Below are positions 45,901-57,419 of a stretch of 64,000 nt of DNA, one piece after another. A program made the position numbers and the translations under genes. Positions within the stretch are counted from its first letter, which is position 1. Each line of letters begins with the position of its first letter. The notes below the pieces were generated by a model that did not search any database, was not told the DNA's origin, and worked only from the letters and a program-made list of their open reading frames with translations. This DNA is from Saururus chinensis (taxonomy: Eukaryota; Streptophyta; Magnoliopsida; Piperales; Saururaceae): contig CP141143.1 in assembly GCA_035235625.1 (NCBI GenBank), forward strand, positions 45,679,178 to 45,743,177, given 5' to 3'.

Positions 45901-46910
45901 TGTAGAGTGGCTGGACCAGTGGAAGCGTAGTGGGAGGGGTTGGCGCACCAATCAAGATCCAATCTTTAAAACAATCTACACCAAACATGCATAATACTCA
46001 ATAGATTAAGCAATAAAACATGCATCTCCAAACATGAATCAATCAAAGAGCAATCAATGTGGAACAAAATACTCACTGACCTAGGCATTTTCAGCCCTAG
46101 CATGCCCTCCACAATTGAGTCCTTGCTCGCCGAACACAAGATCAATCAAGTAGAGGAATAGGAGAATACCTTATGTGTTGATCCCTCTCAAACCACCTCT
46201 TGGAATGAGGGAATTCTCAGCAACGAACCAGCCCTTGAATCAGCCTCAACGATCCAGCCAAGGAGGAGAGTCTTCTCCCTCGTTCAGCCTGCCAAATAGA
46301 TCAAGGAGAGGGGAGCAATGGGGCGGCCAGTAGCAAGGTTTCCCCTTGATTATGCAAGCCGCACCAACCAAAGAGAGGGTGGGGCGGCAATTGGGAAGAA
46401 GAGAGGAGGAGAGGAGTGGGGTGGCCCATGCTTGTGTAATTAGGGCACTCCTCCTCTCTTTCTCTCTTTAAATACTCCCTCCCTTCCATATTTAAGTGGG
46501 ATTTATTTTGGGCTTTTCTTAATCGGCTTATATGCTTAATTCCTTCTAGTTTATCTTAGAGGTTCAAACACAACGAGAGTGGGCTCTGTCTCTCAAAGCC
46601 CGTGGAGGCCTAGACCCCCTACACATGGCCAAGCCCCCGACAGGGTCGACCCCTCGCTGACCCGTGGGTCCCACCCTCGACACCTAATTCGCGCATCTCG
46701 GCCTCACAATGTGTAAATGTACAACTTAGGAGTATGCCTAGTGCATGTGTGTGACATATGTAGGTCCCACTCGAATTATGTGTAACGAAGGCACATGTGG
46801 GGTTGGCGTGACTGCCCCCACCACCCTTGGACCCCGTGGCTCGTACCGATTCACCCAGACCGCGACATCGTTGGACCAAACCGGGCCCGAGCCCATACCA
46901 TGGTCCAACA
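45901..46910 (-). repeat. 3' LTR of the copia element
   Basis: 1010 bp. It contains a TATA-like tatttaaag on the minus strand (plus 46467-46475) and ends against the polypurine tract at 46911-46919. Short open frames inside (46301-46489, 46619-46948) are LTR sequence, not genes. Confidence 0.95.
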
Positions 46911-47080
46911 TCCCCCACTATGGGTGAAGGGCTCATATGGTCCAACAATGACTTGAGCTAGTCCTGTCGTAGACCAATGCTATGAGCGTGCTTAGAAAAT
47001 AGATCATTCGTTAAGGCCTTAGTGAATGGATCAACCAACATCTCAGTAGTAGGAAGATGCCTCACAGTCACTTTTCCCCT

Positions 47081-47821
47081 CTATAGCATGTCAAAGATAT
47101 AATAGTAATGCACCTCAATGTGCTTACCCCTGGCACTGATCTCCCCATTCTTGAGTGTCGACACTGTTGCCAGATTATTACAATACATCTGGACAGGAGC
47201 ATCAGTCCAGTCTTTTAGGCCCAATCTTGATAGAAACTCCTTAATCCATACTGCTTGGGAAGCTACAATATTGCATGCATAAATCTCAGCTTCCATCGTA
47301 GACTTAGAAATACTCTTATGTTTCTTACTTACCCACGATATAGCACCGCCTCTAAACATGAAGACATATCCAGCAGTGGATTTCTTGTCATCTAGATCCC
47401 CCGCATAGTCTGAATCACTATATCCAACCAATGACAGACTTTCTGCCTCATAAGTGAGTTTTAGACTCTTAGACCCTAATAGGTACCGAAATACCCTCTT
47501 CACTGCTTGCCAGTGTTGAAGACCAAGGTCTGCTTGGTAACAGCTTAACAAGTTTACCACAAAACTCAAATCAAGTCGAGTACATGTTATGACATACATC
47601 AAGCTTGCAATAGCCTCTGCATATGGCACTGACTCCATCCGAAGTCGGTCTTCCTCTATCCGAGGAGCCATACTCTTAGACAGCATAGTATACTTGTAAA
47701 TAGGGGATTCAATGGTTTTCCAACTAATGACATTGAAGCGTTTGAGAATGCTTTCTATGTATGACCCTTGAGATATACTAAGCTTCTTAGCTTTTCTATC
47801 TCTGTTAATTTTCATCTTGAG
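47081..47821 (-). pseudogene. Copia RT end and RNase H
   Basis: Continues immediately after the hAT insertion (LKMKINRDRKAKKLSISQ), through YVITCTRLDLSFVVNLLS and RYLLGS. RNase H follows: GYSDSDYAGDLDDKKSTAGY, the AISWVSKKH block and EAEIYACNIVASQAVWIKEF, ending near the C-terminal KHIEVHYYYI. It stays open to a stop at 47081. The open frame extends rightwards into the MITE (to 47938), but those first residues are not copia. Confidence 0.9.
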
Positions 47822-47829
47822 GATGTAGG

Positions 47830-48443
47830 TAGGGTTGGTCTTGGACATCCATCGTCCGACGTCCGGGCTGTGTCCGGCCAAATTCATTTGTCTACAAATT
47901 TGTGGACATGGCCATGGACAAAGACCTCGTCCAGTCATTTGGCCAAGGTCCGGTTAACTTTTAAATACAGAGTGCAATATGAAGGATAATTTTATTTCTC
48001 CTCTAATTATTCTTAAACATTATTTTCTTATATTTAAATTTTCAATAATTTAAATACAATCATGTTAATGTTAAATATATTTTTTGTCCCACATTAATAG
48101 CTCTATTTGGCTTTTCAAAATGAACTAATTTGTCTAATAGTAATACTACAAATAAAGAAGATGGCATATATAAGTTGAAAAATTATTATTATATGCTAAA
48201 TTACTTAATCTAGAGATCCTCACCCTAGTTGCCCTACTTAGTTAAAGCCGTTAACACTGCTCTCATTCTCTCCAACCACTTCAACCCTCATCCAATTGCC
48301 TAAGAGGCTATGTCCATGGACAATGGCCGTGTCCGCCGAAAAAGAAGCTCTGCCCGTGGATAAAATGCCGATGGACAAATTGTTAGTGGACATAGACATG
48401 GACAAGCCTTGTCCACCGACTATTTGGCCAAGGACCAGCCCTA
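47830..48443. mobile_element. hAT-type MITE, 614 bp
   Basis: Ends tagggttggtc and gaccagcccta are inverted repeats of the hAT type. The element is flanked by the 8-bp duplication gatgtagg (47822-47829 and 48444-48451). Just inside are many ggccaa, tggacat/atgtcca and cgtccg words in both orientations as subterminal repeats. No transposase. It landed in the copia RT gene after that element was inserted. Confidence 0.9.
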
Positions 48444-49073
48444 GATGTAGGATGCCTCACCCATGTCTTTCATCTCAAACTGGGTTTTGAGCAATTCCTT
48501 TAAACTGACTATCATACTTAGATCATTCCCCATCAAGAGTATGTCGTCTACGTACAGTGGCAACATCATATACCTAGCCCCATCCCGGAAGGTATAGACA
48601 TAGTGATCATGTTCGTGGACTATGAACCCATACTCACTAATCACCATGTGAAAAGTGAAGTACTATTGTCTGGGAGATTGTTTTAGGCCATACAATGATT
48701 TTATGAGCTTGCACACCTTGTGTTCCTCTCCAGGAATCATAAAACCCTCAGGTTGTTCCATGTAAATCTCCTCCTCTAAATCTCCATTTAGGAATGCAGT
48801 TTTTACATCCATTTGGTGCAGCTCTAAATGAAAGTAAGCAATGCATGCCAAGAGACATCTAATCGAGTCAAATCTTGACACCGGTGAGTATGTTTCTTTA
48901 AAGTGTATCTCATACACTTGTGTGAACCCCTTGGCAACTAATCTCGCCTTGTACTTATCTATATACCCATCAGCCTTAAACTTCTTCTTGAAGATCCATT
49001 TACACCCAATAGGCTTCCGCCCTTCAGGTGGATCCACTATCTCCCAGACCTTGTTCTTTAGGATAGAGTCCAT
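48444..49073 (-). pseudogene. Copia reverse transcriptase, first part
   Basis: Frame 49073-48663 includes VWEIVDPPEGRKPIGCKWIF, YKARLVAKGFTQ, the HQMDVKTAFLNGDLEEEIYM block and KSLYGLKQSPRQ. A stop follows (relatives have Trp). Frame 48647-48444 includes the catalytic LYVDDILLMGND (YVDD intact, plus 48543-48554) and MKDMGEASYI. It stops at the hAT insertion; the coding continues on the far side at 47821. Confidence 0.9.
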
Positions 49074-49091
49074 CTCTTCCTAAACAGCAAC

Positions 49092-50722
49092 CTACCATTC
49101 TTGAGCGTTTGGAAGACTTAAAGCTTGCTCAAGGGTAATTGGGTCATCTAGAATAGGTTCATCTAATGTGACGTTGTCCTCCCCTAACATTGTATAGAAG
49201 TCCCTCAACAGAATTGAATGTCTTCTTTCCCTTAATGCCCTCGGTTCAAGTTTGGTTTGGTTTTGATCTGATCCAATTACTTCCTCTGAGGAAGTGCTAG
49301 GACCAGCCTCTTTAACTGCCTCGAATAAATCAACTTTCTTGTTAGGAATTCTAGGGTTTAATTCTTCTTCTAAGAAATAAGCGTCTCTAGACTCAATAAC
49401 CCCCACTGTCCCATCCATGTGGTGAACCACGAATCAATACACCTTAAAGTGGTCACAGTAACCAATAAAGTTGAACTTTATGGTCTTGGGGTCTAGCTTT
49501 GACCTATGCTGGTCAGACACCTTTACGTGTGCCCTAGACCCCCACACTCTAAGGTGCCCTAAGTTTGGACGTTAACTCGTCCATAACTCATAAGGTGTCC
49601 GTTGGACTACCTTTGTTGGTACATGATTTAGGATGTACATGACAGTGTCTAAAGCCTCACCCTAGAAGTTGGTTCCTAACTCAGAATGATTTAGCATGGA
49701 CCTTACCATTTCCATAAGTGTCCTATTATGCCTTTCTGCCACTCCATTTTGCTGTGGAGTGTACGGTAGGGTGTACTGATGAACTATTCCCTAATCAGTA
49801 CAGTAGTCTTTAAACAAGTCAGAGGTATACTCACCACCCCTGTCAGTCCTCAAGATTTTTACTTTCCTGCCCAACTAAGTTTCTACCTCAACTTTAGATT
49901 CCTTGAATTTATCTAAGACATCAGACTTCTTGCTTATTAAATACATATACCCGTATCTTGAATAGTCATCAATGAACGTAATGAAATACGTCATCCCTCT
50001 ATGGGTCTGAACATTCAGGGGCCCATAGATATCAGAATATACCACCCCTAAGAGTTCATTTGCCTTTTGTCCCTTTTGGAAGGATTGCTTGCTCATCTTA
50101 CCCGATAAGCAATCCTCACACACACTTAGGTCTTCGGATATTTTGGGTAACAACCCAGCGTTCGACATCCTATGTAGCTTGTCTACATTTACATGGCACA
50201 AACGCATATGCCACAACAGGGCATCATCCACAAACAAAACAATATACTCAGAAGTGCTTATTTCATTAGATTTAATTGAGTTCATTACATCTAAGCAGTA
50301 CAACCCATCAACTAAAGAAGAAGTAAATAAAATGGTCCCACCCTTGCCCACAATAGCCTTACTCCCCTTGAACCTAAGTTCAAACCCCTTCTTGGTCAGA
50401 ACAGGGATTAAAATCAGGTTCCTCTTAATAGAGGGAGCAAAGAGTAAATCAGTCAAGACAAGAATAGACCCACCCTTCTAGGGAATCTTGTAGCTCCCCA
50501 TAGCCTCTACATCGCAGTACATGTTGTTCCCCATGAAGACTTTGTTCTGGCTAGACATCAGGTTGTCCATCTCTCCCTGGTTCCCCTAGAGTGGGAAACA
50601 TGCACTGTAGCTCCTGAGTCCATCCACGAAGTCTTCTCCTTGATGTCAGCAATCATCACTTCAGAGACAACACAGACGATGTCCTTTCTCTTGCCCTTGT
50701 CATTGCTTGAATGGTCATCCTT
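49092..50722 (-). pseudogene. Copia protease and integrase, disrupted
   Basis: Protease active site DSGAT is at plus 50606-50620 (WMDSGATVHVSH). After stops, the frame 50456-49875 carries the pre-integrase zinc region (LLWHMRLCHVNVDKLHRM, CEDCLSGKM) and integrase core motifs VYSDIYGP and FIDDYSRYGYMY. The DDE glutamate block (TPQQNGVAER) lies near 49730-49760. Frame 49430-49092 is the variable linker to RT. Several stops lie between 49875 and 49430. These enzymes processed Gag-Pol and inserted the DNA. Confidence 0.88.
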
Positions 50723-51532
50723 CTAGGGACAGTTAGCCTTGAAGTGGCCCAGCTGGCCATACTTGAAACATGCACCTTTGGTTTTGTCATTCCCTTTTCC
50801 AGTGCCCTTGTTCTGAGACTTCTTCCCCTTCTTCTTGAAAACTTTCTTAGAGGGACCAGGCCCCTGTCTACCTTTCTTGCCCCCACCAGAGTTATGTGCC
50901 AAGTTGGCAGTAATAGCACCCGTAGAAGCCTTCACATGGTTCCTCCTTTCTTGCTCAAGCCTTAGCTTGGTAGTCAGAGCCTCCATTGTGATCTTCTGGT
51001 CACTTATATTCAGATAGATCACTACACTCTCCCAAGATTTGGGAAGGCTGTTCAACAATGTTGACACTTGGATTCCCTCACAGATGGGGTCTTCCAGTGT
51101 CTCCAGGTCATCAGCAATGATGACCATGGCACTCAGGTGCTCATTCACATCATCTCCCTCCCTCATCCTGGAGTTTTGATACTTTGAGTATAACATCCTC
51201 TTATGAGCTTTAGTCTGCTCCCCATACCTCACAAACACTGCTTCTAGCATCTCTTTGGCAGCCTTGTACTTCTCAAAGAGCCTTTCTATCTTAGGCTCCA
51301 TTAAAGTCAGAATAGTGGACCTTGCCTTGTTATCATCATCCATCAATTTCTCAAGTGCTTTCTTCTAAGCAGCTGATGCACCATCTGGCAGTGGCTCAAT
51401 GATTTGCTAAAGTACATGAGCAGAATCAGAAAGAGTAAGGATGTGGTGAATCCTCCTCTTCCACACTAGGTAATTGTCAGCATTTAGCTTCTCACTTTTC
51501 CCTAATTCAGAAGTGACCATTTTGGAAACCAT
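50723..51532 (-). pseudogene. Copia gag
   Basis: Starts at the ATG complementary to 51530-51532 (MVSKMVTSELGKSEKLNADN). It continues to the open frame 51346-50723 with the UBN2-type gag segment (YLVWKRR earlier, then MLYSKYQNSRMREGDDVNEH and LLNSLPKSWESVV). A Lys/Gly-rich linker leads to the zinc knuckle CFKYGQLGHFKANC, where the second Cys of CX2CX4HX4C is Tyr. Stops in the first 70 codons (near 51415 and 51367) disable it. Gag forms the particle that packages element RNA. Confidence 0.9.
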
Positions 51533-52465
51533 TGATTATCTACAAGGAAACAGGTAGAGAGCAGGAAATTAATACTATTTATGGAAGGCTGACTGCTTCT
51601 AAGAAAGGTAATTGCTTAGACAAACTATTATTTTAATTATAAACCTATGGACAAATTGAGTATATTATGATAAGTTTCCTTATTTAGGTTCACCTAATTA
51701 GGGTTTGGGTTACTTTCCAAAAATAACCCTAACTACCCCTTAACCCCTTAAAGAAAGTTACCATAATTAGGTTATCTATGTGTTTTATAAATTTAGAAAC
51801 CCTTAAACACCTAACTGAGCACAAAAATCAGCAAAAAAACACAAATAGATGCTGCTGGTAATTTAAAATTCTGTCCTGAAAAATTTTGGTGCAAAATTTA
51901 CCAAAATGCCCCTAGGGCTGTTTTGGTCTTTTCCACCCTTAAGGGCGCACCAAAATTTATCACAGAAACTTTAAAAAGTTTTAATCACAGGGAATAACAA
52001 TTCTGATCAGAAAAAATTTTCAGCACACACAAGGCACATGTAAATTGTCCAAAATGCCCCTAGGGCTATAATGGTCAATTTACACCCTTAAAAACAATTA
52101 AATTAATTTATTATAATATAAAATAATTCAATTGACCCTTTCTGACCAGAAAGAGCATGTGTGCTCAAATTGTGACCAGAGAAATAAATATGCACAATTC
52201 TATTATGGCAAAATTACCACTATGCCCCTTCAAGCATATAATCATGCAAAAACTCAATTACAACTCCAAATCACGTGTAACTAGTAAGCAAGACATTCAT
52301 AAATATTCAATTTACAGTAAATTTTAATTATCTATCAAAGCCCCTTGATTGGAATGGGTAGATTAATCGATTTTAACAAAAATCCCCAATTCTAGCAATC
52401 TTGACCTAGATCGGGTAATCAAGATTGATCTGTGATTGAACCAGCAACTAAACGACCCCCAAATT
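51533..52465. other. Copia 5' leader
   Basis: Untranslated leader between primer site and gag. It holds two similar blocks with aaatgcccctagggct (51902 and 52047 regions) and cctta(a), a short diverged duplication. No coding. Confidence 0.5.
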
Positions 52466-52478
52466 GGCTCCGATACCA
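52466..52478 (-). other. Copia primer binding site (initiator tRNA-Met)
   Basis: Minus-strand tggtatcggagcc, one base inside the 5' LTR. It is the same one-base variant of the initiator-Met site as in the gypsy element at 41023. Confidence 0.85.
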
Positions 52479-52479
52479 C

Positions 52480-53489
52480 TGTAGAGTGACCGGACCAGTG
52501 GAAGCATAGTGGGAGGGGGTTGGTGTACCAATCAAGATCCAATCTTTAAAACAATCTACACCAAAAATGCATAATACTCAATAGATTAAGCAATAAAACA
52601 TGCATCTCCAAACATGAATCAATCAAAGAGGAATCAATATGGAACAAAATACTCACTGACCTGGGTGTTTTCAGCCCTAGCATGCCCTCCACAATTGAGT
52701 CCTTGCAGGCCAAACACAAGATCAATCAAGTAGAGGAATAGGAGAATACCTTATGTGTTGATCCCTCTCAAACCACCTCTTGGAATGAAGGAATTCTCAG
52801 AAACGAACCAGCCCTTGAATCAGCCTCAATGATCCAGCCAAGGAGGAGAGTCTTCTCCGTCGTTCATCCCGCCAAATAGATCAAGGAGAGGGGAGCAATG
52901 GGGCGGCCAGTAGCAAGGTCTCCCCTTGATTGTGCAAGCCGCACCAACCAAAGAGAGGGTGGGGTGGCAATTGGGAAGAAGAGAGGAAGCGAGGAGTGGG
53001 GCGGCCCTTGCTTGTGCAATTAGGGCACTCCTCCTCTCTTTCTCTCTTTAAATACTCCCTCCCTTCCATATTTAAGCGGGCTTTATTTTGGGGTTTTCTT
53101 AATGGCCTTATATGCTTAATTCCTTCCGGTTTATCTTACATGTTCAAACACAACAAGAGCGGGCTCTGTCTCTCAGAGCCCGCAGAAGCCTGGACCCCCT
53201 GCACATGGCCAAGCCCGCGACAGGGTCGACCCCTCGCTAACCATGGGTCCCACCCTCGACACCTAATTCATGTGTTTGGGCCCTACAATGTGTAAATGCA
53301 CAAGTTAGGAGTATGAATAGTGCATGTGTGTGACATATGCGGGTCCCACTCAAATTATGAGTAACGAAGGCACATGTGGGGTCGGCAAGACCGCCCCCAC
53401 CGCCCTTGGACCCCGTGGCTCATACCGGTTCACCCGGACTGCGACATCGTTGGACCAAAGCGGGCCCGAGCCCATACCATGGTCCAACA
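52480..53489 (-). repeat. 5' LTR of the copia element
   Basis: 1010-bp copy of 45901-46910 with the same TATA-like sequence (plus 53047-53055), presumably the element promoter. Differences from the other LTR are mostly transitions. Confidence 0.95.
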
Positions 53490-53494
53490 AATAC

Positions 53495-55970
53495 TTGGTT
53501 AAGTCACCTCCAATATCTACTATCCTCCATTTTGTGGCTCAACTTGTGGTATGTTCTCTGCACAATTTTTCTTTACAGTGTAACTTACTAGACCATTTGC
53601 TGCAATTATAAAAAAATTAGTATGTGCCCATTGGTTCAACTTTTTGGAACTGTTATTTACAATACTGCTAGCAAATTTGTCCTCTAAAGTTTAAAACAAC
53701 AAATTATTTCAAGTTTAAGGCAAGGTCAAGTAGGCAAGCAAGTGAGAATAATATATTAAGCTTAACAAAGACAAGAAGCCAACTCTTCCTGGGCTTTGAT
53801 CCGGTTACAATTCATTTAACAAGCAGCACATATAAATGGTCAAAAATTCTGTAACGTTGTAAACAGTGCTGAAAAAAATGAGCAACAAATCAAAATTGAA
53901 TGGATGATTATCCAAGAGGGAGGGAGAGCAAATAGAGACAAGAGAGAGAGAGAGCATTGTTGATGAGAGGAAGGGAGAGCAAACAAAGACAAGAGACAAG
54001 AGAGAAAACAAAGAGACTATCAAGCAGCTACAGGGCAGAACAACCCATTCACTATTTGTAGTTTGTCAACCCGCTATCTCTGGAATAGTAAAAAACCCAA
54101 AATATTAATTCTAACATTTGGGCAACATGTTCAGAACATGAGTACCTTATTTACCTACTGAGCAGTTGACCTTATTAACCTGCCACTAGCATTTGGGCCA
54201 AAATAACACATAAAACATTTCTGAAGAGATTTTTATTGGCCTAAATATTCTAAGCTGCCAGCGAAAAGGACATTTTAGTTTACTCATTTGTTGTCTTTGT
54301 CTTTTGACTTCTACACAAAGATATGTTAGTACATACACAACATTTGGGTTGCGGGACTTCTTTACTAGAGTGTTGGAATAATAGAAAGACCCTTTCCAAT
54401 TAGTCCTAGGAGGGATAGTTTGCACTCTTAACCAATAAGTTGAATAGAGTTAGCAAGCAGCTATTCCAATAAATAATCCAATATGAATCTATCGGTAATG
54501 AGAAAACATACATGAAAACAAATAGGAATATTCTCTTTATCTCACCAATTTATCGTCAATCTATTACTCTTAATTACTTCTATTTTCCCCAAATCCAACC
54601 TTAATTCCTCTTGATTTAGTTTATTTCCTAATCCCTTTTATCTATACTTCTCTTTCATCTAAATTACCTCAAAAGACCTCTCTTTTGGAATAGTGATTAT
54701 TAAGTATTCTATTTTATCACATAATTTTGCTATAAGTTCTCTCGATTGGTTCAAATATACCTACAACTGTCCAAATCGGCTAAGTTGGGTTTTGATCCCT
54801 TCAAAAATATAGCCGTACTTGTTCAAATAACTTTAATGTTTATCAACTAGGAACAAAGACAGATTTATAAAAGAAATCATGAGAATTTTACTTCACTTGT
54901 TACAGCAGAATTTCTGAACTTCGTAGTGCAACAGTCTTTGACTTATGTCACAAGCAATTATTCTACATAGATAACCTACATAACTAAGAAGCAACAATTA
55001 TTCAACTAAGTGCAACCTACACAGCTAAGCAAAAGTAACAGGTCTGTGGGTCATAATATTACACATGTATATATTTTGTATTTTTGCTCTAACTTTGGCT
55101 ACAAATGATAGTGCTACTACAGCTCCAGCGATCCTTTGAGGGAGGAAAAGTTTAGAGAAGTGTGATAAGAAAATGATAGTTGTAGATAAGATATAATACC
55201 AACATGAGTCTAGCTTGATTCTATGGTATTCCTAGCGTCGCATATTCAAGAAGCAGAACAAAAACAACCAAACAGGCATAGAAGTGAAAGAGAATGCAGA
55301 GGTAAGAGATAAGGCTGGAATTGGTTCTCTACATCAAGCAGCAATGGATTCCAAACATTTTGCATTGGAAGTAATCATAAAGAGAGAGAAATGACAAAGA
55401 CTTCGTTCAAAATATAACCTGCCAGTAAACGGAACAGAACTGCAATTGGAAAGCAATTTGTTGATAGTTGAACAATTTTTCGGTTAAGATAAAATCTAAA
55501 TTAAGAAATATAAAATCCAAAAAGAAATAACCAATTCCCGCCTTAGCCTCCCGCAAGATCTCCATGGGCCATGCTGCACTTTGATTGCCTCCCTAAACTT
55601 TGTTTCAAAATCCTTTTAAATTCCATTGGGCACCAAAAATACTAAAAAATTCAACAGTAGAAATCATTTTGATTCACTACAGTGCAATGAATATCTTCAC
55701 TCTCATATCTCCTTTCCAACAAGAACTCTACATATCAAAATATGATACAAAAGGCTATCTTTAGGGCAGTAGACTATCTTCACTGCCCTGATTGATGAAT
55801 CACTTTACAGGATCAACTATGATTGTTAACCTGAAAATGACCCACAAAATTCAGGATTAAAAGGAACATGTTATAGTGGTTGCACAAGGCACCAGATGGA
55901 GTTCTGTGCCTGCGACTCCAAGGGGCAGCTGAAAGCACATAGTCTATGGTGAAGTTGTAGGGCTGGATGT
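53495..55970. other. Intergenic DNA, no supported gene
   Basis: Mixed AT-rich sequence with short purine tracts (53925-54015). Short minus frames (53805-54023, 54186-54425) lack domains. I found no splice pattern or recognised protein. Confidence 0.35.
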
Positions 55971-56470
55971 TGCTGACCCAAATTCCACTTCACAAAGAGT
56001 GCGGGGAGGGGGAGAGGGAGAGGAGGGACTATATAAGAGGGGGTGAATTTCGAAGGGGGAGGAGGGACTGTGAGAGAGGGAGAATATGAGGGGGGAGAGG
56101 GGGGGGGGGAAGAGAGAGAAGGGCTACGGGCGGGTGGTTTCTGCGACTAGAGATGGGTGGGTGGGTGGATTCAAAATCAGAAAGGAAGGGTAAGGAGAGA
56201 AGGGCGGTGGATGGGGGTGGTTTTTGTGATGTTCACGCGCTGGCCATCTGGACGGCAAAGTGGGTCTGAGAAGATAGGTCACAAACCTCGCTGATGAAGC
56301 TCACAATCCCACTGCAGGAGGCAAGGGCGGGCTCTCGCTGTATGCCGGGTCTGGGAAGGTGAGGTGGGCTCTCGATTCACTGTAGGAGGCGGGATTTGGG
56401 AGGGAAGGCGGGCTTTCTAGTTTCCTTAAGTTTTTCGTTCGCACGCCAAGGGAGTAAAACGAGAAGGATA
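55971..56470. other. GC-rich purine block
   Basis: gaggggga-type repeats with a run of G near 56099-56109, then ggcgggctct and ggcgggattt phrases. The composition contrasts with neighbours. It could be a promoter-proximal region of a minus-strand gene, or debris; no gene call. Confidence 0.3.
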
Positions 56471-57049
56471 ATGCCACATAAGCGGTGTATGAAAGGTGTA
56501 TAGATGCGGAGTACAACTATCATTTTCCTATCATTTAACATCAACAAGTGGAAGCTTTAAAAAGGAACACTTTCTATTAAATGACTTTTAGCTGATAAAT
56601 GCTAAATTAGAGTCCATCAAACTCCTTTCCTTTGTAGGTATTCGATAGAGAGAGATAACTACAAGGGCATCTTGGGTGTTGTGAGTTTTGTTTGAAGATT
56701 TGGTTATATGTTTTGTAATTGACTTTATTTGTATGATCAAAATTATACCTGATTCATGTAAGCTTTTAAATCTTAGGAGTCTAATAAGGTTTGTAATATA
56801 CCTAGTCAGATTTGAAATGAATTAGCATGAAAAATAAAAGTTGAAATGTTTTGAATTTCAAGGAGGAAGACTTAATCAGAATGATAAGCTTTTAGGTAAA
56901 TTTTTACACACTCACACACACAAATACTTCAATTTTTCCTAGAAAAACCTTAATTAAATGTTTAGGATGAGATTTGGACATCAAGGACAAAGATCACATT
57001 CAGTGTTAAAAAACAATTGATTGTCCTTCATTAAGTGATCAATTGGCTT

Positions 57050-57410
57050 GAATAAGATGGGATTAAGAAACCTTAGTCAATTTTCATTTAATATTTTCAT
57101 CATTTTTTAATTACTTTCTTATTTTAATTAAATTTCAGTTTTTATCTTTTGTTTGTATTTTTGTTCCTTTTGTGATTTAGTTAGCTTTAGTAACTTAATT
57201 TTATTCTTGTTTATTATTTGATTTAATTATTCTTAGTTAGACTAGTTACTATTGTTATAAGTTGTTAAGTAGATTATAGTTTACTTGAATTAGACTAAAA
57301 TTAGTTTTTTCGATTTTAAGTCTCTGTGGGGATTGACACTCGATTTAGCCACTTAACTACCATAAATTCATACGTTTGCAAGTAAATGATTAAAATTTAG
57401 CAAGACTCTC
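57050..57410 (+). mobile_element. LTR 3' end remnant (Tat/Athila-like)
   Basis: Contains cttaagt-like aagtctctgtggggattgac, then cactcgatttagccacttaa and gtttgcaagtaaatg. This matches the conserved LTR ending also seen in the insertion at 27867-29330 (cgtccctgaggttcgacaac, then tacttgcaaag). The left boundary is unclear; 56471-57049 shows nothing specific. Confidence 0.4.
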
Positions 57411-57419
57411 TTGTTTATT

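Larger units (their letters stand above)
45901..53489 (-). mobile_element. Complete but inactivated Ty1/copia retrotransposon (minus strand)
   Basis: Two 1010-bp LTRs (45901-46910 and 52480-53489) are flanked by aatac (45896-45900 and 53490-53494). On the minus strand the LTR runs TGTTGGACC...CTCTACA. Order from the right is 5' LTR, initiator-Met primer site, gag, protease, integrase, reverse transcriptase, RNase H, polypurine tract (agtggggga), 3' LTR. That integrase-before-RT order is copia. Several stops and a 614-bp hAT MITE inside RT (47830-48443) make it dead. LTRs differ at about a dozen positions in their first 200 bp by eye. Confidence 0.95.

Noticed and set aside
46301..46489. Repeated 62-codon frame (also at 52881-53069)
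   Set aside because: It lies inside both copia LTRs, so the apparent conservation is only the LTR duplication.
47822..47938. N-terminal extension of the copia RNase H frame
   Set aside because: These codons come from the hAT MITE, not copia.
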